From: Microstegium vimineum
Taxonomy: Eukaryota > Streptophyta > Magnoliopsida > Poales > Poaceae
Reading direction: 5' to 3'
DNA length: 64,000 bases
Assembly: GCA_022036555.1 (NCBI GenBank)
Contig: CM039122.1
Coordinates: forward strand, 53,828,693 to 53,892,692
Shown here: one piece after another, positions 11,041 to 23,000 of the stretch
How positions within the stretch are numbered: the first letter of the stretch is position 1
Layout: each line of letters starts with the position of its first letter
The notes under the pieces: model-generated
Databases searched by the model: none
What the model was told of the DNA's origin: nothing
What the model saw: only the letters and a program-made list of their open reading frames with translations
Program-made: the position numbers and the translations under genes

Positions 11041-14000
11041 TTATGATGAGTTTTGAACGAGTTTTGGATGCGTTGCAGCATAGATTGAAGAGGTGGGATC
11101 AATCTTCAGGTGGGAGAGTAGATGTTGTACGTCTGGCCTCAAAATTTCTATTACTTTCCCACATAATGTCAGTATCTCCAGCTTGGGTTTGCTCGTGCTC
11201 TGAACAGGACCCCCTTGGCCTTCATACATCACCGCGTGATGCCTGTTTAGCATGAGAAGGAAATCATGACATTGAGATGGATACGGAGATGACTATAACA
11301 CTTTGACGCGGGATGAGAAAAGTGCATATCACGAAAGAAAAACAAAATATCTTACAAGAAGTCAATTATGTCTGCAATTTCTGACGCCTCCACAGGATTT
11401 GGATTTGAGACCTGAGGGTTCTTATTACCAAACGCATCACCCAAAACATTGAAGAGTAAAGCCAAGGTCTGCAAAAGCGCAACAATGCAACTAATTTAGT
11501 AGCACAAGCAAGATAATGTAGTCTATAAATAATTAACAATATATTGCCGCAGGCTAGCTAGTTAAAATTATATTAAAAAACAGCTCAAACATAGGGAATC
11601 CAATACAAAGTGTAGAAAGACAGAGAGATAGAGGAGACACCACACTCCCAATCGTGGGGGGTGACCTTCATATATAACCAATATAGCAGCCAATATGGCA
11701 GGGTATATGCTGTACATAGCAGGTACCATGGCAGCCAATATGGCAGGGTATATGTTGTACATAGCAGGTATCAATCCCACAGATTGGGTGGTTGCCATGC
11801 GTGTACATGTTTTACATGGCAGGTGCTAATCACATTGATTTCCTGTTACACACTTGCCTAATATATCTATCAGCCTCCCGCAGTCGAAGCGTCAGGAATC
11901 CGGATGCAGAGACTGGACCGAAAATCTTCAAACAGCTGAACCGGCAACCCCTTTGTCATGATGTCAGCGAACTGAAAACGTGACGGCACATGGAGAACTC
12001 GAACCTCGCCGAGAGCCACCTTCTCACGGACGAAGTGGATGTCAATCTCGATGTGCTTGGTGCGGCGGTGGTGGACCGGGTTGGCTGTCATGTAGACAGC
12101 GCTGACGTTGTCACAGTAGACAACTGTGGCGACCTTCAAGGGAACATGAAGTTCCTGAAGGAGTTGGCACAGCCAACAGCATTCTGCAACAACGTGAGCA
12201 ACAGCCCGGTACTCGGCCTCTGCACTGGACCGGGACACCGTGGTCTGCCGCTTGGCCGACCAGGACACCAAACTGTCGCCGAGGAAAACGCAGAACCCTG
12301 ATGTGGAGCGGCGGGAGTCTGGGCACCCTGCCCAGTCGGCATCGGAGTATGCAATCAGCTTGTCAACAGGCCCAGTGCTGATGTGGAGGCCAGCCGACAA
12401 GGTGCCTTTCACGTACCGAAGGATTCGCTTGATCAGCGCGAGGTGAGCTTCGCGCGGGTCATGCATGAAGAGGCACACTTGCTGTACAGCGTATGCCAGG
12501 TCGGGGCGAGTGAGCGTCAGGTACTGGAGAGAGCCGGCGAGACTCCGGTACGTGGCGGGATCAGCAACAGGGGCGCCCGCCGAGGCAGAGAGCTTGGCAC
12601 GAGAGTCAACTGGTGTTGATGTTGAGTGACACTCGGCCATGCTCGCCTTCTGAAGGAGATCCACGGCGTACTGCCGCTGGCTGAGGAAGAGGCCATCGGA
12701 GGAGCGAGTGACAGATATACCCAGGAAGTGATGTAGTTCGCCTAGGTCCGTCATGGCGAACTCAGAGTGAAGGCGGTCGATGATGCGTCGCAGTAGAGCG
12801 GTCGAGGAAGCCGTGAGGACGATGTCGTCGACGTACAACAGCAAGTAGGCGGAGGAGCTGCCCTCGGTGTAGATGAAGAGGGAGGCGTCGGTGGCAGAGG
12901 CGACGAAGCCGAGCTGTCGGAGAAACGTGGCGAAGCGTTGGTGCCACGCCCGAGGGGCCTGCTTGAGGCCGTAGAGGGAGCGCTGGAGGAGGCAGACGGC
13001 GTCGGGTCGTGTCGGGTCGACGAAGCCGGGGACCTGCTGACAATAGACCGTCTCATGCAGGTGACCATGAAGAAATGCATTCTTCACGTCTAGCTGATGG
13101 ATAGGCCAATGGCGAGATGCCGCGATGCTAAGGACGACCCGAATGGTGGCAGGCTTGACGACGGGGCTGAACGTCTCGTCGTAGTCGATGCCGTGGCGCT
13201 GAGTGAAGCCGCGGACGACCCAGCGAGCCTTGTGACGAGCCAGGGTGCCATCGGAGTGGAATTTGTGCCTGAAAATCCACTTTCCGGTGACCACGTTGGC
13301 GCCGGGAGGACGGGGAACGAGGCGCCATGTGTCGTTGTCAACAAGGGCCCTGTACTCCTCAGCCATGGCCGCACGCCACTGGGAATCAGCAAGCCCCCCC
13401 TGTAATCATGCGGGATGGGCGAGGCAATGGAGTCGGTGGCGACGTGAGCAGCCGGAGGGAAACCGTACCGATCGATAGGCCGGAGGGAGCCTGTCTGCAG
13501 GCGCGTCACAGGCCGGCTCGGGGCCGGCGGCGGTGGAGCAGCCACCACAGCCGGGGCCGGGGCCGGGGCCTGCTGTTCGGGAACAGCAAGCTGTTCTGGT
13601 GCCGGCGGAGAAGGGGTCGATGCAGTTGGAGCCGTATGCCGCCAGGTGTAAACCCGGAGGGGTGGGGGACCAGCCGCCGCAGGCGGAGGCGCGGCTGGTG
13701 CAAGGACCGGGCCAAGCTGTAGAATGGCCGGGTCCTCAGCAAGCTCCTCCAGATGAGCTCGACGACGCGGCTGCTCAACGTCGAGCTGCGACGGAGAGAC
13801 CGCTGCAGTGCGTATCTCCGGCACGGGTGAACCTGCAAGAAAGTCCAGAGAGCTGGGTAGCGCACTGGTGGAGTCAGATCGAAAGGGAAAAGTGGTCTCG
13901 TCGAAGACAACGTGACGGGAGATGATGATCCGTTTAGTTGTGAGGTCGAGACACCGGTAGCCCTTATGGGAAGAGGGATAACCAAGAAAGACACAAGCGG

Positions 14001-17000
14001 TGGAGCGGGGGGCTAGCTTGTGTTTGGAGGTAGCGGTGAGGTTGGGATAGCATAGACAACCGAAGACACGAAGGGTGGCGTAATCTGGGGGCTGCTGGTG
14101 GAGTTGCTCATAGGGGAATTTATGGTGGATGGCTGAACTGGGGCGCCTATTGAGGAGATAGGTGGTTGTGATGTGCCCCTCGGCCCAGTATTTGGGTGGC
14201 ATGTGAGCGTGGATGAGGAGTGTGCGACATATATCATTTAGAGAACGGATGATGCGTTCAGCTTTGCCGTTTTGAGAGGAGGTGTAAGGGCAGGAGCAGC
14301 GTAGGTGAATGCCGCTGGAGGCAAAGAAGGTGGTGAGGGCATGATTTATGAACTCAGTGCCATTGTCAGCCTGTACAGCCTTGACAGGAAGGCTGAACTG
14401 TGTGTGGACGTAGGCGCAAAAGTTAATGATGTGAGTGGCTACCTCGGATTTGCGGACGAGTGGGAACGTCCAGCAGAAGTGGGTGAAATCATCTAGGATG
14501 ACAAGATAGTACTGCGCACCAGAAATGCTAGCAACCGGGGATGTCCAAACATCACAATGTACAAGCTCAAAAGGGATATATGAAACTGAGCTAGAAGTAC
14601 CAAAGGGCAGCCGCACATGCTTGCCAAGTTGACACGAGTGACATAGAGTGTGAGCTGATTTATTGCATGAAATGGAATTATTGTGTCTAAGAAAATCTAT
14701 GGTGGCAGTGCCTGGATGACCAAGACGATGGTGCCATAGGTCAGTGGAGGTGGCGAGGTTGGCCTGTGGCATGGCGGGTACGGTGTAGAGACCGTCGGAG
14801 CTATTGGAGCGAAGAATCACGCGCCTGGTCTGCAGGTCCTTGACAGAAAAACCAAACGCGTCAAATTCGATAGTACAATGGTTGTCACGAGTGAATTGGC
14901 GAACTGAAAGTAAGTTGCGTACTAGGGAGGGGACAACAAGAATATTGCGTAGAGAGAAAGGAGATGGGTGTGCAGGTAGATGGGAGTGCCCAGAACAGGA
15001 CACATGCAATTGATGCCCGTTGCCAACAGTGATGGAAGAGGAGGAGGGATGACGAGATGAAAGTATACCATCCGAGTTGTGCATGTGGGAGGTTGCGCCG
15101 GAGTCCATGACCCAGCCAGAGTTCTGGATCGCCATCTGATTCAAGGCGGCAATCAGGCCGGCTTGATCCCACATCGGTTGCGGGGGAGGAGCAGCGAAGT
15201 GGGCCTGCGGGTTGGCACCCATAAGCCCCTGTTGGCTCCTGCCCTAGGTATTGGCCTGCGGCCACCCGCCGCCAGGGCGAGGGCCCTGCTGCCAGCCGCC
15301 AGTGGAGGGAGGAGGACCGCCCTGGGTGGCCCACGGGGGGTAGCAGAGCCAGGGCACCATGGGGCGGTTGCCCCCGTGCTGTTGACCGCCACCGCCGCCC
15401 TGCTGCCAGCCGCCTCCGCCGACAGACATGGCGACCAGGGGGTGTGGCCGCCGGGAGAGAGAGAGGAGCGGAAGTAGAAGCCCAGGATCTGATTGATCAC
15501 CCGGTCTGTGATACCATGTAGAAAGACAGAGAGATAGAGGAGACACCACACTCCCAATCGTGGGGGGGTGACCTTCATATATAGCCAATATGGCAGCCAA
15601 TATGGCAGGGTATATGCTGTACATAGCAGGTACCAATCCCAAGTTGCCATGTGTGTACATGCTTTACATGGCAGGTGCTAATCACATTGATTTCCTGTTA
15701 CACACTTGCCTAATATATCTATCACAAAGTGACTAACACCTTGCCATACAAAGCTGTTGACTTTAACTTGAGACCAATTACAAGTTCATAATATAAAATT
15801 ATAAATCTAAAGCAATGAACCGAGCCTAGCTCAGATAGTCAAGGAGAGTGGACTTATGCCTGGACCAATCAAGTTCAAGTCTTCATAATTTCGGTGCATA
15901 TTTCCAAGTTATTTATTCTAAAGAAAAAAGTTCCTTCAAGGTTGGTTGAGCTTTAAGTTTAAATAAATGGGAACGTATCTTGTGCAAACCACAACTTCGT
16001 AAAAACCCATGCAAACCATGGAAAAAAAGTTATCTAAATTCACAAAAAAAAAATCACACGTAGATGATACGATGATGCATAACCTTATAAAATATCTTGT
16101 CCAAACTCGACTTCATTTGTTAGATATAAAAATAACAAATTTCTAATTTCTAATAAATCATTTGGACACCTTTCTGGCTTGAAATTTCTTATTTTTATAT
16201 CTCACAAATGAAGTCGAGTTTGGACAAGATATTTTACAAAGTTGTGTATCATCATATCATCTACATGTGTGATTTTTTTGGTGAATTTAAACAATTTTTT
16301 TGCTATGGTTTGCACGGGTTTTCACGAAGGTTGTGGTTTGCACGTGATACGTTGCACCTGATAATAGCACAGATTTTTATTTTTAAGTAACCACAAGGGG
16401 AAACCAAGTATATACCTTCATGAACAAAGGTCGAGCAAAGGCTAGACGAGGTAACAAGGGACCCAATATGCGGAAGGCGATTCTTAACATGGCAACTGAA
16501 TTGACTGGCCGAAGGTGTTTGATAACAGTATGGGTAGATTCCAGCCATTCTTGTGGAAGATTGCTAAAAAATGAATGCAGAAGGGCGACAATGTTACCTG
16601 CAACCAATGCACATGCGACACAAGAAATAAGTGAGGCACTAGCATAAGTTGACTCTGATCTGATCCAGCTCATAAGACTAAAGAAAAATGTTCTACCTAT
16701 GGCTGTTGATGTATTGTCTTGGGAAGCCCATGTAGGATCCAGCAGTGCATAGCCAACAGCAGAGTCAAGCTCTTTAACAGACCTGGAACTATCAGCAAGC
16801 CACCAGCAATCTTTTATGACTCGAGCTACTTCTGAGTATAGTTGCATATGGAATTCTGGTGGGAGTTGTGCAAGCAAAAGACCACATGCTTGAATCATCA
16901 AAACAGACAATTGTTGGCAGGAGTAGCCACTCCTAGAAACAAAGTTAGTAGCATTGATCCCACTTGCAGCACTGTTTGCTTGGTTGGGAGCTGAGGATTC

Positions 17001-20000
17001 ACCAGCTCCTGAAGGAGACATTGGCAGCCCAGAACTTTGCCCCAAACCACCTGACATTCCTTGGCCACTATTTGATTGTATAAGCATGGCTTGTACATGT
17101 GCTATTATTTGAACCAAAGAGGACACTATTTGAGAAGGAGGCACAGGAAGTGAGAGAATCTCAATAGCTGCTGTTTCCAAAACAAGCTGCGTATACGATC
17201 CAGGATCCTGATTCTGATAAAATGCCCTCTGGCCATCGGTGTTACCGACTCCACCAGGTTGTGAAGATGCATGATGCTTGTTGAAAGTTGAGCGTGTTGT
17301 GTCTGCTGGGTTTGATTTGGATTTGCTACTTAAAGGAGGTATAACATTATTAACCAGGTTTAGCAACAGGTTGGCAAAGTATTCCGGTGGTGGACATATT
17401 GAAGAACTTGATGAACTAAATATTTAGCAAATGATTCCGAAAAGGGGGTCTGAAAAAATCTCATAGTTAGCAGTCGTTAGGTACAAAGTGTTTCAACTAA
17501 AAGAGTAAATAGGTTTACCTTAGTGCTAACACCCAGCAGATTGAGGATCCTACCAATTAGTTTGATTGGAAGATGACCATAGAAATACGCAAGAATATCA
17601 CGTACAAATGTAAATCTTAGCGGGTGAAAGGCAAGCAAGGAAGAATAAAATGCAAGAACTCTGTCTGCAATGTCTGTTGCATCATTCTCAATAAGCCTGT
17701 AAATAATCAGTGGGATAACAGGAAGCAAGCGTGCAGCAATGTCATCAAAGAAGGGTGGATAGCTGCATTAACACAAAAAATAGTGAACACTACAGTTAAA
17801 AACCAAAGTCAAATATGGAAATGTTTCCAAATTAAATGATGCATTATCCTAAAAACTTTAGTAGGCACATAATGAAAAAATATCAAAAGAAAAGAACAAG
17901 CATAAAAAAGGTGCAGGCAGCCCTGTGCTAAAGTAGAATAACACCAACAATATGAATCTCAGAAGAAAACCTCACATTCTATTTGGTAAGTTGACAGCCA
18001 ATAGTAATCTTATATTTTTGGAATAGGTGCAGCATATATTAAAACATTTAGTTAAAGGCTGGGATATAAATGGACAAATCACTGACCACAGATGAAATAT
18101 AGTCCTGATAAAACACCATACTGACCAAAAACATGTCCAGCACATCCAAAATATCAAATTGTATCAGGCAACCAAATTAATAAAGAAAAAAACATAACTA
18201 TGCAATAACTAGATGGAATTGCTAGTCAACAGAACACATCTTTTTTTTAATGGAACCTATTTATTACATGGGTGCCATGCTAAACAAATATCAAACATGA
18301 GATATGTAATTGCATAATTACTTTTTGCCATTGACTTTACTAATGTATAAATCACTTTAGCAAGTAATATATTAAATAATTCCAATTACCGGTCCTTCCA
18401 TGAGAGATGGCTGCCAAGAGCTTTCTGGAGCTCAGCTCTTTTTGGATGTTGATTTTTGAGCCAATGCTCTGGAGAACGAGTATTACAGAAATTCTTGACT
18501 CTTTGCTGAAGTTCTGGCTTTTCAAGCAGACTTATCTGTGATGGTAAATTGATGATCAATATTAATCATGCGCATGCATGGCTGAAGCAACTAGTAATAT
18601 ATTAAATTGAGCGCACTGAATCCATTTTATGAACCATGATACAAGCAATACAAAATCTAGGCAGATAAACTACAGTAAAAAAATGGAAACCAACCAGCTC
18701 AAAGCACTACTCAATAGTCAATTTTAAGGAATCGAAGTGCAAGCATAGGGACATCACTATTGAGAATCTTGGATGGTCACAGTGGATATACCACTTGCAC
18801 TAGATTCAAGATCTGTAAAAGAATATAAGTACAGCTTTTAAAGTGTGACCAAGAACAGCAGTTGAATTGGCTACACCCTCTATCAGAAATGTGATCATTT
18901 TGGGATTTGTATCTGTCAAATTTCATGAGCTTTCACCATCAATGGAAAACACAAGATTGGTGCTAGTATAATCATCAATGTTTTTTTAAAAAGAAACACA
19001 ATTCTGGACCTTCTCAGTGTCCTAAATGACTTACTGCATTTGAAAGCAGAAGCGTAATAGAATTTTTACAGCTAACTTATTTTGCATTGGAACAAAATCG
19101 ATAAAAACTAAAGAAAATTTATGGTCCAACATGATTTCAAAAAAATGGAATTGATTGGAAAGTTTCAAGATTCTTTACCACAAGGCGTAAAGCATAAGGA
19201 TCATCATCCCTGTCAATAAGAGCTAGCAATAGAATATCCAGCGGAAGGAGTTCATGTGTCCATATAAAGAAAGAAAGATTTGTGATTGCTTTGGATAGTA
19301 AGTCCTGCATAAAATAAATATTCAGAAATTTTACATGGTACCTTCTGAAAAGAGCCCATAAGCTTTGATGAGAAAAGGAGTTTATTTAATACACCAGTAA
19401 GATAAATAAAACATTCTTGTTCTGGGTAAGCAGACTGCAGACCTGTGCAAGATGCCCTCTTTGCACCTCAAATTGAATGTGATGCAGAAGCACATCAACC
19501 ATCGTATAGATATTTGCTGTAACTTCCTCAGGTGAAAACTCTCTTAAGACACGAGCCTGCATGAAGATCATGAGATAAATACATAGAAAGAGAGAAATAA
19601 ATGACAGTCACATTAAAAGAATAATTAAAACATACAAGGTTTGCACTGTTGATCTCAAGATGTCCATTCATCAGCATCCAAGCACCAGCGCAAAGATATT
19701 GACGATGCTGAGGGAAACTGTGGCTCAAATAAGTCATGACATAGTTTGGCTCAGCAGATGGTGAGAGCAGCTGATTACATTGGTTAATAACAGTTGTTTC
19801 TGCCTGAAAAAAATGAAAAAAAAAATGAGGACAATCCAGCACTTTTTTTTGGAGGACACTATAGACAGTACATACTAAAAAAATGAAGAAAAAAATCAAT
19901 ATTTTTGGAGGATCTGGTAACTTTCAAACTTCCACCCCTCCCATTGACAGCGATTATCGAATCCACCAACCCAATTAGTCTGATTAGGTTTCAAGTCATC

Positions 20001-23000
20001 GACTTATCACAATTAGTTGTCCGATCAGGGAAGAGTGACACTGGGCTGGCATTAAGGTATTGGGTTGGCAATTTGGCCTATTAGGTTTAGGATACCCTGC
20101 TGCCCTGGTGACTCTGTGATGCCCAGCTCCAAAAGGGTGGAGCCAGCCACCAAACTCTAACTTGCACTTCCACCACCACCCGTCCATGATCCCTTCCTCA
20201 AGCTGACATCGGCTTCCATCCCTACCTCCACCCAGCGCCATTCCTGAAATACGCAGGATCCCATCCCTGTTCCTCAAGCTGTCAAGCACCGCTGGCTCAG
20301 CGGCTCCCTTCCCTTCCACATTTGTGTATGCTGTGGCACTCCATATCCTTGCTCTGCTCTGCTAGTCCGTTCACAGTGGCTTGCTCTTGCTCTGTTGATA
20401 GTTTGATATTCTTGCTCTACTCTGCTAATCTGTTCACAATGGTTTGTTCTTGCTCTGTTTGAGGCTCTGCTCACACTATGCCTTAGGGTTCTACTAGTAC
20501 GCTTAAACTTTATTGCCAACAATCCAGCATGGACCTTCTTCATCGAGTCAATGGATGTTTCAAGTGAGATAGCACGTACATATACATCCTGGGCATAGGG
20601 TCAACTAATCAAGCTGATCAACAACTAATCATGATTAGTCATCTCATTCGTTCCTTATGACTAGGTGATTTGAAAACGTTGTTAGTCAGTATTAAGAAAT
20701 ATTAGCTATGCATTTGTTAAAATCAGATGCTATTAATGATAATAACTATTGCTCTGGGTAGTTTATTGATAGTCATATAGTTATAAAATGTATTGATTTT
20801 TGTTCGAGACACTATTGATCTTTTTGTAAATAATGAACTTATACGTGGATATAATGCTTATGTTGGTACCTATTGAATCCGTTCAAGTGGCATCCTATAT
20901 TCCTATACATCCAACCAAACAAAATCTTGTGTCATCCCATACATTCAACCAAACATGTTGAACTGAACCATCTCATTCAGGACCATCCCATCCTGAATGG
21001 TCTATCCAAGGCAATTCCATCCCATCCAACTTCGTCCAAGCAACTAAACACTACCCAAATGTATGTGAAATACATAGATGGTAGAAGTGTTGAAGAAAAC
21101 ATATAAATGGCGCCCTAATGATAAGAAAACAATACCTGCTGCCATGCTTGGATAGCTTGACCCCTCTTGTCCATTCTCCCCATTAAAAAAACACGAATGA
21201 GAGGAGGGAAATAACGTAGCGTCTTTTCTGACCAGGTATGTTGGCTGGTTGCCATAATTTGCTCTAACAGTGGTTGAAGATAAATCATGTGTTCGACCTC
21301 AGCAATTCCACGTGTCTTGATAGTGATCGCAAGACTTATTATTGTTATGCGATTTAGAGTTTCAGTAAACTCAGTTGGACCCTGCATTAAGTGCATGTAA
21401 AAGTAAAAGCTCATTTTAATATGATCTGGTGACAGTCAAATCTCCAAAGGCAAAAAGGTACACGCATTACCTTCAATTCCTTTTTCACAAAAAAGAAGTC
21501 TTTCAGTGAGAGAATCAAATTCATGCACAAATTTTCTGCTAATCTAAAAAGACGATGCTCTCCACGTTTGCTCTTAATCATTGATATTATCTTTGTGACG
21601 TCATACATCAATGCCTTGCTTTTTCCATGATACCTGAACAACACATTGGTGTACAGAAATTATGCATAATAATAATTAATAGAATGAAGGAAATATTAGC
21701 CTACCGCAATGTAAGCTTTGTTGTTGTTCTAGAAGGAAAGATTGCAAATTTTCAACAACAAAAAAACAAGGTATCCCTCATTTCCATGTGGAAGAAGTGC
21801 AAAACAGGGTGTCCCTCCTCCCTATGGGGAAGGAAATATTCATGGAGGGGTGGGAATCTGATGATATGTTTGATAAATTAAGATTTCCTAATAGACAAAG
21901 AGGGAAGAAATTATACAGTAAAATATAGATTTACCTATACAAAGGCAGCAATCTGTAATTCAGTATCTCAAGTAGGAGCAAAGACACACCAGATTTGCTC
22001 AAAATAGATGGAGATCTTTGAGTTAATGTCTGCAAAGTTTAATAAAATAATTGGAAGACATCAGAATTTTCATTACTATGTTCTGTATGTAATTTTGGAC
22101 ATGAAAATTCTACATTAGAGGTGGTCAAAATTCAGAAACCAGACAAAAAAATAACATCCAGGGTTAAATAATGTCATGCTGCTGTACCAGTAGCATAGTT
22201 CACCACAGGAGAACATTAGAACTCACCGTAAAATGGGGACGGAACAATGAATGGGGTGCTATAAGCAGTAATCTCACATAGGTTTCCACCATAGCAATGC
22301 TAGGGACAGCCTACCAAAAAAAGAAAGAAAGGTCAATATTTGCTGACAAACATACAGTTGTCAAGGTGTGGATATTACTAGAAAAAATCTACTTAGTGAA
22401 GAGTACGAATGATTGATTTCATAATGTATAAATATTCACTTTACATAATGTAAAGGACACACATGACAATAGATATGACACAAACATTTAGCTATTATTT
22501 GATAGAATCATGTGATATTGCAATCATATCAAATCATGCCCGGGTTGTAAATATTGAAACAAATGCATGTTACTTAGATCCACATGAGCATTAAGATGGC
22601 ATGGATTAAAAAATAGATAAATGGAAGGAATAAACTTAGGTCTTGGAACCAGTTCATGTTTGGTGTTTCTACCTGGCCAAGAAATATGGTCTCTTCAAGC
22701 TGGAAAGCAAGCTTCAGACAAAGATTGATAGACAAGCCAGAAAGCAATGACATTGACAGAGGGTAAGTTTCACGCATCATCACTATTCTTTCACTTGGCT
22801 GCATATTAGGCCCTTGAATTAAATCTGCCATTCCAGCTGACGTAAACCAATTCATTACTGCTTCACAAGCTGGTTGCGCCATGGTGAAGGAGAGAACCCA
22901 GAACATGCCCGTTGCTCGTTCATCCAAGTTCGTGAAGTCTATCATCCTCTCACCAGAAGCTATTATTTGAAAAGAATAATGGTGAAATTCATATTAATCA

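Larger units (their letters stand above)
11611..15724 (-). mobile_element. Ty1/Copia LTR retrotransposon, gag-deficient
   Basis: A 4114-bp element with direct LTRs begins TG and ends CA, and is flanked by the target duplication CAAAG (11606-11610 and 15725-15729). Transcription direction is minus, the same as the host gene MED23. The order PBS, protease, integrase, RT, RNase H (integrase before RT) is that of Copia. Only a short C-terminal remnant of gag remains and the pol frame is broken once, so the copy cannot be autonomous. Sequence style is compatible with the Ale/Retrofit group, but that lineage call is tentative. Confidence 0.93.
11469..16415 (-). other. MED23 intron 19, enlarged by transposons
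   Basis: The donor is AAG|GTATATAC at 16416/16415 and the acceptor TTTTGCAG|ACC at 11469/11468; both flanking exons are in phase 0. At 4947 bp it is the longest intron of the gene, against about 100-1300 bp for the others. It holds a complete Copia insertion in the same orientation as the gene plus a fold-back MITE. Normal expression therefore requires splicing over two LTRs. Confidence 0.9.

Noticed and set aside
11352..11354. In-frame TAA after the IIDF segment as the MED23 stop codon
   Set aside because: The bases form the GTAAG donor of a 113-bp intron. The next exon (11242-11041) encodes the conserved YEGQGG and LRPDVQHLL C-terminus, so the real stop is at 11041.
13090..13400. Continuation of the upstream Copia frame past 13400 as protein
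   Set aside because: From the seven-C run onwards this frame is out of register; the conserved RT sequence lies in the other frame.
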